Source of the DNA: Ilumatobacter sp.
Lineage (GTDB): Bacteria; Actinomycetota; Acidimicrobiia; Acidimicrobiales; Ilumatobacteraceae
Direction of reading: 5' to 3'
DNA length: 24,187 nucleotides
NCBI GenBank assembly: GCA_029263275.1
Contig: JAJCXU010000231.1
Span: forward strand, 1-24,187
Under the pieces are notes generated by a model. The model had not been told where the DNA came from and ran no database searches. It worked only from the letters and a program-made list of their open reading frames with translations. Below are positions 1 to 8,608 of this stretch, piece by piece (the first letter of the stretch is position 1; every line of letters begins with the position of its first letter). The position numbers and the translations under genes are program-made.

Positions 1-2
1 CG

Positions 3-125
3 GGCACGCGCTTCGCGGACAGCATCGTCCGGCCGACCGCCGATCGAGAATCCTGGGAGCCCCTGCCCCACGTGCACCTCGACGCGGACGGGGTGGCCTT
101 GGGCGCCGACGACGATGGCGGATGA
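3..125 (+). CDS. C-terminal end of an unidentified protein (5' truncated by window)
   Basis: An open frame runs from the window edge to a TGA at 123-125 and encodes about 40 residues ending ...GADDDGG. It contains a plausible coding stretch (RFADSIVRPTADRESWEPL) followed by an acidic, glycine-rich tail typical of a natural C-terminus. The upstream part lies outside the window, so the family cannot be named. It could also be a chance open frame in high-GC DNA, hence the modest confidence. Confidence 0.45.
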   Translation, partial: GTRFADSIVRPTADRESWEPLPHVHLDADGVALGADDDGG

Positions 126-303
126 AATCGACGCAAACATGGCGCCTCCTCTGTGACACGGCTGAGCCGCACCTGACAACGAGGAGGGACGCACGGGCCC
201 CACGACCGGCCGACGCACCACGAGGGTGTCGACATCTGCAACCTACCTGCGCGCGCTCACAGAGTTGGCGGGCGCCCTGGTTTTGGGAGAACGCCGTGCA
301 ACA

Positions 304-741
304 ATGCTGCCCGTGCTGCGCCACATCGTTTCTCGCACGCCCGTTGTGGCGGCCAGCGTTGCCATTGCGCTGCTTGCGGGCTGCTCCAGCGGGGGCGACG
401 GCGCGGGCGACGCCGAGCGCTTCTGTGGCGAAGTACAGGTCAACGCCGACCGGCTCACCCAGCCCGATCTGCAGTTCAGCGACGACATCGAGCCGTTCCT
501 CGACCTCTACCGAGAAATCGGCGCGCTTGCGCCGCTCGCCATCGAACCCGAGTGGGATCAGTTGATCAACGCCTACGAAACCGCCAGCACGGTGGTGCCA
601 GGCGACCCCGAGTCAGAACAGGCGGCGCTCGCCGCCATCTTCTCGACCGAGAAGTCGGCCGCGGCCGTTGACCGTTGGCTTGAAACGAATTGTGCTGTCG
701 ACATCGGGCCGGTCTTCACGATCGTCGCTCAGAACGGCTGA
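304..741 (+). CDS. small predicted lipoprotein of unknown function
   Basis: The 145-residue product starts with a lipoprotein signal peptide: a basic N-region (MLPVLRHIVSR), a hydrophobic core and a lipobox LLAGC with the lipidated Cys at residue 27, followed by a Gly/Ser/Asp linker. The mature part is acidic, mostly helical in character, and has two further cysteines (in RFCGEV and ETNCAV) that could form one disulfide. An open frame extends upstream to an ATG at 226, but that extension has no signal-peptide logic, so the ATG at 304 is preferred; a GGGAG lies about 14 nt upstream, which is rather far for a ribosome site. It converges on clpP. I do not recognise a family. Expected location is the outer face of the cytoplasmic membrane. 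Confidence 0.75.
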   Translation: MLPVLRHIVSRTPVVAASVAIALLAGCSSGGDGAGDAERFCGEVQVNADRLTQPDLQFSDDIEPFLDLYREIGALAPLAIEPEWDQLINAYETASTVVPGDPESEQAALAAIFSTEKSAAAVDRWLETNCAVDIGPVFTIVAQNG

Positions 742-751
742 ACTCAGCAGC

Positions 752-770
752 CCGAATCAGCTCGACCGAA

Positions 771-776
<6 letters not shown>
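752..776. repeat. 11-bp direct repeat between convergent genes
   Basis: CCGAATCAGCT occurs at 752-762 and again at 766-776, the second copy covering the clpP stop codon. A short dyad (CTCAGC at 743-748, GCTGAG at 774-779) encloses the repeats and might act as a weak bidirectional terminator, although no T-run follows. Confidence 0.5.
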
Positions 777-1388
<612 letters not shown>

Positions 1389-1394
1389 TCGGCC

Positions 1395-1400
1395 AGGCTA
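1395..1400 (-). promoter_or_regulatory. candidate leaderless -10 box for clpP (TAGCCT)
   Basis: On the minus strand TAGCCT ends 6 nt before the clpP ATG. The same TANNNT-to-start spacing recurs at many genes in this window. No ribosome site separates box and start. Confidence 0.55.
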
Positions 1401-1431
1401 CCGCCGCACGCCGACTTGACGGCCGAACAAC

Positions 1432-1437
1432 TACCCT
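1432..1437 (+). promoter_or_regulatory. candidate leaderless -10 box for the gene at 1446 (TACCCT)
   Basis: TACCCT ends 8 nt before the ATG at 1446, consistent with transcription starting at or next to the start codon. The box lies back-to-back with the clpP box in a 57-bp divergent promoter region. Confidence 0.5.
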
Positions 1438-1445
1438 TGCTCGCC

Positions 1446-2630
1446 ATGACGGTGAGCGCCACGTTCCAGCCTTCGACGATCACGTCAACGCCCGGCAACG
1501 CTGCCGCGTTGACGCTCCGGCTGCACAACGACGCCACGTCGGAGGAAGTCGTCAAGCTCAAGGCACTCGGCGAGCTCGCGGAACACACGGTCCTGCAGTC
1601 CGAGACCATCTACCTCGAGCCCGGCGAATCCTTCGACGTTCCCGTAATCGTCGACGTGTCGGCGACCTTGACCTCAGGCAGCCACACGAGCGGTATCGAA
1701 GTCTCGAGTGGCAACGGCAGCCGGATCACCGCCGAGGCCGTCATCGCCGTCGAAGAGACGGTCGCCTACGCCGTCAGCCTGCTCCCACCTCGTTCCTCCT
1801 CCGGGAGCAGCGGCAAGCACCAGGTCGTCGTCGACAATACGGGGAACACACCGATGATGATCGAGGTGGCAGCTCAAGCCGTTGACAACCGCGTCGACAT
1901 CGAATTGGCCGCCCCATTGGTCAACATCGATCCGGGCAAGACGGCAAAGATCGAGATGAAGCTCCACCCGCGGGCTCGCTTCTGGAACGGTCAGCCTCAA
2001 GAACACCCGTTCACCGTCCGGGTCGCCGGCAGTGATCATCAGGTCCATGAACTCGAAGGCGTGTACGAGCAAGGCCCCCGTGTGCGGCCGTGGTTCGGTC
2101 CGGCACTTGCCGGCATGCTGGGCGCACTCTTGATCGGCACCATTGCCTGGTTCGCACTCCTCAAGCCCGCCGTCGAGTCGATCGCCGATGATCGCGCTGC
2201 GGTTGCGCTCGAAGAACAGCAGACCGCATTCGACGAGAAGGTCGCCGAGCTCGAAGATGCCGCCGAGCGAGCACGCCAGCTGCCGTTGGGAACACCTGCT
2301 GATCTCCGTCTCAATGCCGAGGCCGCACCGGGTGGATCTGCGAACGAGTCGTTCACCGTGGCATCAGATCGTGTGCTGTCCGTGACCGACGTGGTCTTCC
2401 AGAATCCCGACGGTGCCGTCGGCCGGGTGGCCCTGCTGCGCAACGGCGAGATCCTGCTCGAGTCCGAGCTCGCCAACTTCCGCGACCTCGACTTGCACTT
2501 CGTCGCGCCCTTCCGCTTCGACAGTTCCGACACCGTCGAGATCCAGTTGACCTGCGAGACCCCGGGCCCGAACGCTGCCGCCTGCACCGCCGGAGCGTCG
2601 ATCATCGGCTTCGTCGATCAAGCCGACTGA
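1446..2630 (+). CDS. single-pass membrane protein with NEW3/COG1470-like beta-sandwich, coiled coil and C-terminal beta domain
   Basis: The 394-residue product has no signal peptide. Residues 1-205 look like tandem Ig-like beta-sandwiches (patterns such as LTLRLHNDATSEE and VVVDNTGNTPMMIEV resemble NEW3/CARDB-type modules). A transmembrane helix spans about 217-238 (FGPALAGMLGALLIGTIAWFALL), preceded by Arg residues (RVRPW). A Glu/Ala-rich coiled coil follows at about 245-282, then a beta-rich C-terminal domain with two Cys. The positive-inside rule would put the N-terminal sandwiches in the cytoplasm and the C-terminal domain outside, which is unusual for such modules. An ATG at 1344 is in frame but lies inside clpP; the ATG at 1446 is favoured by the TACCCT box and the beta-strand onset. 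Function unknown. Confidence 0.8.
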   Translation: MTVSATFQPSTITSTPGNAAALTLRLHNDATSEEVVKLKALGELAEHTVLQSETIYLEPGESFDVPVIVDVSATLTSGSHTSGIEVSSGNGSRITAEAVIAVEETVAYAVSLLPPRSSSGSSGKHQVVVDNTGNTPMMIEVAAQAVDNRVDIELAAPLVNIDPGKTAKIEMKLHPRARFWNGQPQEHPFTVRVAGSDHQVHELEGVYEQGPRVRPWFGPALAGMLGALLIGTIAWFALLKPAVESIADDRAAVALEEQQTAFDEKVAELEDAAERARQLPLGTPADLRLNAEAAPGGSANESFTVASDRVLSVTDVVFQNPDGAVGRVALLRNGEILLESELANFRDLDLHFVAPFRFDSSDTVEIQLTCETPGPNAAACTAGASIIGFVDQAD

Positions 2631-2715
2631 CCCCAGGTCCCCCGTCCAAAATATGTAGTCAGAGTGCCCTCACGGGGCCGCCTCGGCACGATTTTCGGGG
2701 TTTCCTCGGGAGTGA

Positions 2716-4860
2716 TCAGCGGCCGAGGGCGCTGCTACCGAGCACTGCGGTGTTGCCGCGGCTCGATGAATCTGACACCAAGACGGTGGCAGTGACATCG
2801 CCGAACAGGTCGACCTGACCAGCAACAGCGATGTCGGCTGGTCCGCTGGCCGTGTTCGGGAGAACGATGACGGTCTTGCTGAATCCGCCCACGTCGTCGA
2901 TCAAGATGGCGGATCGAACCTGGCCGCGGTTCCAGTCGAAGTCGACCGATGCCCCAGCGGGGAATCCACTGCCGAACACCGTGATGACTTGACCGTTCGA
3001 TGCAACACCGGGCTGTACCGACATCGTGGGTTCGGGCGCACCGACTCCCCGCAGTGCCACCGTGGCCGTCGTTGCGTCGCTCATGGTGGCCACGACGTTG
3101 GCCGTGAGTTCGCCTGTGGTCGTAGGCCCAAACGTGATGCCCACGGCACAGCGGGCTCCCGCAGCCAGGGTGGTGCACTCCGTCGGATCGATCGTGAAGT
3201 CTGCGGCGCCGGCAACGTCGACGACGATGCTGACGACGGTGACGGGAGCAGCCGACGGGTTGAACAAGTCGACCGATGCGGTGCGTCGCCCCGCATTGAT
3301 GATGGTCGGAGCGAAGTCGAAGGCGGCCGGGTCGAAGACAACGGGCAGCGGCACGGTCGTGGTGGTCGTCGTGGCTCGTGTTGTGCTGCGCGGCGTCGTG
3401 CGCGTCGTGTTTGGAGTCGTGTTCCTGGTCGTGACTCGTGTGGTCGCAGGTGTCGTGGTCGCCACCGACACTGTCGGCTGGGTGACCGCGATGGTGGTGG
3501 TCGTTGTGTTGTCGATGGTGGTCGACGTCGGAGGAGGCGCAAACAACGGTGCTGCATCCTGGAGCCAGACATGAGCACCGGCCAGTATCGGCGTGGACAA
3601 CTGAACGCTCGCCGGTTGATCGAAGGCGACAACGCCGCCATCGGCCGACACGACTGCCCCGGTCACCGAATCGGCGGCCCCCTCGTCGAACTCGACGTCG
3701 ATCTTCGGATTGACGATCTTCTCGGTGAATTCAGCGAACGGAACCGTCGAGTCTGAGCGCCGGATCTGCACCGACCCGAGCACGTCGTAGACCACCGCGG
3801 TCCCGTCACCCGAGAGGTCGGGCCGCACCGCTCCGGTGGTCAACACCTGGTGACCGACCGGCGCCACCGTTCGATCAGCAATGACCAGGTAGTCGCCTTC
3901 GGCCGGCACGCCATCGATCGGCAATTGCTGGTCGGACTGGTAGATGACGAGTGCTCCGTCGGAGGAGATCGTCGGCCACGATGACCCGTCGGCACTCGGT
4001 GCAAAGAGTTCGGTCGTGATCACTGGGGGATCCGTGACGACGTCGGCTGGCTCAATCGTGGTGATGAACACACTCGCTGCGATCTCGTCTGCAGCGTCTT
4101 CAGGGTCAGCAGTGAGTGGCCCCGCCTCGAACACGATGATCGAGCCGTCGGCACTGATGTCGAGATGTCCACCGATCAGGAACTCGGCGCCCGGCGCTGA
4201 GATCTCGATGACGTCGGGGACGTCAGGCGTCGAAGTAGCGGCGTAGGCCAACACCGAATCATCAGCGGGCCACACGATGGTCGTGCCATCGGAGGACAGC
4301 GCCGGCGCAGCAAGGGGCGTCATGCCTTCGACCCGGTCGAGCACGGTGGTTGCCGCCTCAATCCCCGGCGCGCCGCAGAGCGCAAGTGTCCGCAGCTCGA
4401 CGACCTCGGGATGGAGCGGCTCGGGTTCCGGCTCAGGCTCCGGCGCTGGCTCGGGTTCGGCGGCGGGCGGCTCTTCAGCGGGCGGATCGACGACCGGCCG
4501 GTCGACCATGGCGGAATACGCAACGGTGCACCCGTCGCCACTCAATGCAGCGATGATCGGCTGCGGGCTGTTGAGGTCGATGAGTAGGACTTCGGCCGGA
4601 GTGTCGCCAACCGAGCGTTTCCGCACGACGAGGTCGTGCTCAGCAGGCAACTCATCGATCGCAGGGGTCTCGTTCGAGAAGACGACCACGTCGCCAGCAC
4701 CGGAAATCGAAGGATTGGTGCTGATCCCCGTGAGCGCAACATTCACCCCGTCGGCAGAGACGAGTTCGGCCCGAACGTCGGCCGATTGGGCGCCCGTGGG
4801 CGCGCCAACGATGTCGACGAGGCCAATCGCGGCCACGCCGAGCGCACCAATGGCACCCAC
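2716..4860 (-). CDS. large exported protein: PD40/TolB-like propeller repeats, Thr-rich linker, ASH/HYDIN-like Ig domain
   Basis: 714 residues from a GTG. The hydrophobic start (GAIGALGVAAIGLVDIVGAPTGAQ) looks like a signal peptide. Seven copies of a motif of the type (A/I/L)S-x-DG-x-x-(V/I)-x-(Y/F) occur near residues 51, 105, 187, 234, 297, 348 and 403, suggesting a seven-bladed TolB/PD40-like propeller. A Pro-Glu stretch (126-152) interrupts it. Residues 445-503 are a Thr-rich, probably glycosylated or wall-spanning linker. Residues 508-607 resemble an ASH/HYDIN choice-of-anchor D Ig domain (FAPTIINAGRRTASVDLFNP, CAVGITFGPTTTGE), and 612-695 a second TIG-like beta domain. No sorting motif is visible at the C-terminus. 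The true start may be further upstream: a TAGCAT box points to an in-frame ACG at 4891-4893, which would add SEQPIPLWAR and give the signal peptide its missing Arg. Function unknown, perhaps surface binding. Confidence 0.85.
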   Translation of the reverse strand: MGAIGALGVAAIGLVDIVGAPTGAQSADVRAELVSADGVNVALTGISTNPSISGAGDVVVFSNETPAIDELPAEHDLVVRKRSVGDTPAEVLLIDLNSPQPIIAALSGDGCTVAYSAMVDRPVVDPPAEEPPAAEPEPAPEPEPEPEPLHPEVVELRTLALCGAPGIEAATTVLDRVEGMTPLAAPALSSDGTTIVWPADDSVLAYAATSTPDVPDVIEISAPGAEFLIGGHLDISADGSIIVFEAGPLTADPEDAADEIAASVFITTIEPADVVTDPPVITTELFAPSADGSSWPTISSDGALVIYQSDQQLPIDGVPAEGDYLVIADRTVAPVGHQVLTTGAVRPDLSGDGTAVVYDVLGSVQIRRSDSTVPFAEFTEKIVNPKIDVEFDEGAADSVTGAVVSADGGVVAFDQPASVQLSTPILAGAHVWLQDAAPLFAPPPTSTTIDNTTTTTIAVTQPTVSVATTTPATTRVTTRNTTPNTTRTTPRSTTRATTTTTTVPLPVVFDPAAFDFAPTIINAGRRTASVDLFNPSAAPVTVVSIVVDVAGAADFTIDPTECTTLAAGARCAVGITFGPTTTGELTANVVATMSDATTATVALRGVGAPEPTMSVQPGVASNGQVITVFGSGFPAGASVDFDWNRGQVRSAILIDDVGGFSKTVIVLPNTASGPADIAVAGQVDLFGDVTATVLVSDSSSRGNTAVLGSSALGR

Positions 4861-4900
4861 TCGGGCCCACAGAGGGATCGGCTGTTCAGACGTGGCATCG

Positions 4901-4906
4901 ATGCTA
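4901..4906 (-). promoter_or_regulatory. candidate leaderless -10 box (TAGCAT) upstream of the propeller protein
   Basis: On the minus strand TAGCAT is followed after 7 nt by ACG (4893-4891), in frame with the propeller protein. An out-of-frame ATG at 4898-4896 begins within those 7 nt. The spacing equals that of other leaderless-type genes in the window. Confidence 0.35.
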
Positions 4907-4969
4907 TCGCAGCCTCAGGGGGTGTCCGTTGGCGGGGCCCAGCGGCCGAGCCCTCTGAGCAGGTCGGAT

Positions 4970-6247
4970 TCAGCGCGTCACGCCGCTCATCACGACCACG
5001 ACGTGCTCGTCATCGCCGATCTCGTCGCGAGCGGCCAGAACTCCCGCCAGACCTGCGGTTCCTGTCGCGCTGGCGTCGAATCCGGCGCGGTGCGCGAGCT
5101 GATGTGCCGCGATCACCTGCTGTTCGGAGGCAATGACCGGTCGACCCCCGCTGGAGCGCACTGCTTCGAGCACCCCGATCCAGTCGTAGGTCTCGTCGTC
5201 CAAGATGCCATCCGCGAGCGAGGCCGGCTCATCCCAGACCGTCATGAGGTCGGCCCACCTCGTGGCTGGATGCTCGATGCCGTCCGCACGTCGCCATGCG
5301 CGTTCGAACGGCGCACACCCCTCGGTTTGGACGGCGAACAGTGGCACCGGACCGCATGCGTCGTTCATTGCCGCTCCGACGGCAGCGGCAAAGGCCCCGC
5401 CGCCGACCTGGATGAACATCCGATCAAGCTGTTCGATCCCGTGCGCAGACGCCTGTGCACAGACTTCCCAGCCGAGCGTTCGGCCGCCGTCGAGACACAG
5501 GGCATTCTCCGGGCCCTGCACGGTGAATGGCACGGCACCCTCACCAACAGCATCCCGGAACCGCAGCATTGCCGGGTCACCCGGCGGGTCGTCGCTTCGT
5601 CGCTCGCTGCGATGCACACGCGCCCCGAGTTCGTCGAGGCGTCGGCCGAAACCATCGCTCATCCAGGTCGGCACGTAGACGTCGAGCGGCCACTCCGCAG
5701 CCTTCGCCAGCGTTGCCGCGGCGAGTGCCGCGTTCCCGCACGAGGCGATGGCGAGCGGCGGCCGTTCCGCCAGCAGCCCCAACTCTTCGGCTGCACGAAG
5801 GTGGAGCAGAATCGAGAACAGGAACCGTGCCTTCTGGCTCCCGCCCACTCCCCCGGTCTCGTCTTTGACCCAGATGCCTCCGCGTGAAGACATCTCCAGC
5901 TCATTGGACAGTTCGACCGATCGCTCAAACGGCGTCGCCGTGAAGCCGACGTGGTCGACGGCACGAATGGCCTTGTCGAGTTCCTCGACCAACTCGTCGC
6001 GGCGCGCCCTGTCCATCCCGTGCGCTGCGGCAAACGCCGCCCACGCCAAGTTCTGGTCGTCGGTGATGAACGTATTTGCCTGCCGTTCCAGCGGGTTGAC
6101 ACGAGGACCACTGACGATCTGCATGACGTGGCGGGGGTCGTTCGCTGTGGCGTTCGGACAGCGGAACGCCATCGGTGTGGCGATGGGGACCTCGGATCCG
6201 CACGTGGCGCACCGCCACCCGGTCACCGTCATCGATGTGTCGTTCAT
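4970..6247 (-). CDS. PLP-dependent fold-type II enzyme, threonine synthase-like
   Basis: The 425-residue product carries fold-type II PLP enzyme motifs: the Schiff-base Lys139 in GGVGGSQKARF, the substrate-carboxylate loop ASCGNAALAAA, and a glycine-rich phosphate cradle (QVGGGAFAAAVG). An N-terminal putative zinc ribbon remnant (CATC at 13-16, Cys30) resembles the one on some bacterial and archaeal threonine synthases. Its upstream neighbour is another fold-type II enzyme, with only 16 nt between the genes, so they are probably co-transcribed. A canonical threonine synthase role (O-phosphohomoserine to Thr) is possible, but no other threonine-pathway gene is nearby; a dehydratase or lyase activity is equally open. 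The ATG at 6247 gives the complete Cys motif. Family call is secure, substrate is not. Confidence 0.85.
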   Translation of the reverse strand: MNDTSMTVTGWRCATCGSEVPIATPMAFRCPNATANDPRHVMQIVSGPRVNPLERQANTFITDDQNLAWAAFAAAHGMDRARRDELVEELDKAIRAVDHVGFTATPFERSVELSNELEMSSRGGIWVKDETGGVGGSQKARFLFSILLHLRAAEELGLLAERPPLAIASCGNAALAAATLAKAAEWPLDVYVPTWMSDGFGRRLDELGARVHRSERRSDDPPGDPAMLRFRDAVGEGAVPFTVQGPENALCLDGGRTLGWEVCAQASAHGIEQLDRMFIQVGGGAFAAAVGAAMNDACGPVPLFAVQTEGCAPFERAWRRADGIEHPATRWADLMTVWDEPASLADGILDDETYDWIGVLEAVRSSGGRPVIASEQQVIAAHQLAHRAGFDASATGTAGLAGVLAARDEIGDDEHVVVVMSGVTR

Positions 6248-6263
6248 CGGCGCGTGCGCGCTC

Positions 6264-7805
<1,542 letters not shown>

Positions 7806-7873
7806 TTTTACATTCTGTCAAGGTTCCGAACATCGCGCGACACCATCGAGGAATTCTTCGAGAACCGCCTCGG

Positions 7874-8536
7874 TCAGAAGGGGCGGTCGTCGGGAGGAAG
7901 CGTGGAGGGTCCGACGTGGGCATCGAGCCAGTCGGTGAGCGGCTGTGCCCCAGCCCACGTGTCACGGATCCGCTTCGCGGCACCTTTGCCGTGAATCCAC
8001 TTCGGTGCACCGAAGTTCTTGACGGCGATGCAGCCTTTCATCCTGAGCAGTTCCACACGCGGGTGGTCTTTGGGGTAGCCACGCGGCGCTGTCTTGAGTT
8101 CGTCGATGGCACTGATGTCGTACTTCGCTCGGCGCATCGCTGCGACGATTCCTGCGATCTCCTCGCCGGTGTGCTCGGCATCGATCACTTCACGAAACCT
8201 CGCGAGCTGATCCTTTGCCATCGCGTAGTAGCCAGCTCCGACCATGAGGCCCTCGGCAGAGAACTGGAGGTAGTGGCCTGACCCACCTTCGAGTTCGCCG
8301 TACGCGCCCTGGTGCGTCTTGTACGGCGGCTTGTTCTTCGAGAATCGTAAGTCGTTGTGCGGTCGGAACATGTGGAACGGCCCGTAGTCGGCGAGTTCCT
8401 CGGCGAGCTCAGTCACCGGTGTCTTGATGTGTTCGACGTAGCGGTGTTTGTTGGCCTGCCAGAAGGCCTTCGAGTTGTCGGCAGCAAGTTGCTCGTAGAA
8501 GTCGATGCCCTCGACCGGGAGTCCAGTGAATGCCAT
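7874..8536 (-). CDS. DUF2461 (TIGR02453) family protein
   Basis: The 220-residue product matches the DUF2461/TIGR02453 family, common in bacteria and without an established activity. Recognisable signatures are FYEQLAADNSKAFWQANKHRY at the N-terminus (cut here to the idea of a F-x2-L-x3-N-x3-W pattern), FRPHNDLRFSKNKPPYKTHQG in the middle, and GYYAMAKDQLARFR. No signal peptide or membrane segment, so cytoplasmic. A longer in-frame reading begins at 8944, but it runs antisense through the ATPase gene; the ATG at 8536 matches the family N-terminus and has a TAGTGT box 7 nt upstream. It diverges from the HerA-like ATPase with 72 bp between the starts. Confidence 0.88.
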   Translation of the reverse strand: MAFTGLPVEGIDFYEQLAADNSKAFWQANKHRYVEHIKTPVTELAEELADYGPFHMFRPHNDLRFSKNKPPYKTHQGAYGELEGGSGHYLQFSAEGLMVGAGYYAMAKDQLARFREVIDAEHTGEEIAGIVAAMRRAKYDISAIDELKTAPRGYPKDHPRVELLRMKGCIAVKNFGAPKWIHGKGAAKRIRDTWAGAQPLTDWLDAHVGPSTLPPDDRPF

Positions 8537-8543
8537 GGCCAGA

Positions 8544-8549
8544 ACACTA
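8544..8549 (-). promoter_or_regulatory. candidate leaderless -10 box for DUF2461 gene (TAGTGT)
   Basis: On the minus strand TAGTGT ends 7 nt before the ATG at 8536, as in the other leaderless-type starts here. Confidence 0.5.
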
Positions 8550-8595
8550 GACACCAGAAGACCCGGACGGTCTGGGGACGGTGCCGGTTGCCCAC

Positions 8596-8601
8596 TACTC
8601 T
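8596..8601 (+). promoter_or_regulatory. candidate leaderless -10 box for HerA-like ATPase (TACTCT)
   Basis: TACTCT ends 7 nt before the ATG at 8609. There is no purine-rich ribosome site in the gap, which supports both leaderless initiation and the choice of 8609 over in-frame upstream starts. Confidence 0.5.
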
Positions 8602-8608
8602 GCCCGGC

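Noticed and set aside
3340..3520. GTCGTG/ACCACG-rich repetitive tract
   Set aside because: It is the codon-level repeat of the Thr-rich linker of the propeller protein, not a CRISPR array or DNA repeat element.
4277..5887. 536-codon plus-strand frame opposite the propeller protein and the threonine synthase-like gene
   Set aside because: Ser/Arg/His-rich composition and passage across the end of one real gene into another; no start signal.
7816..7821. TTGACA as a -35 box for the 513-residue PLP enzyme
   Set aside because: The start codon is only 10 nt away and no -10 lies at proper distance; kept only as a remark.
8357..8608. N-terminal extension of the HerA-like ATPase
   Set aside because: It would be antisense to DUF2461 codons; the ATG at 8609 has a -10-like box and fits the family N-terminus.
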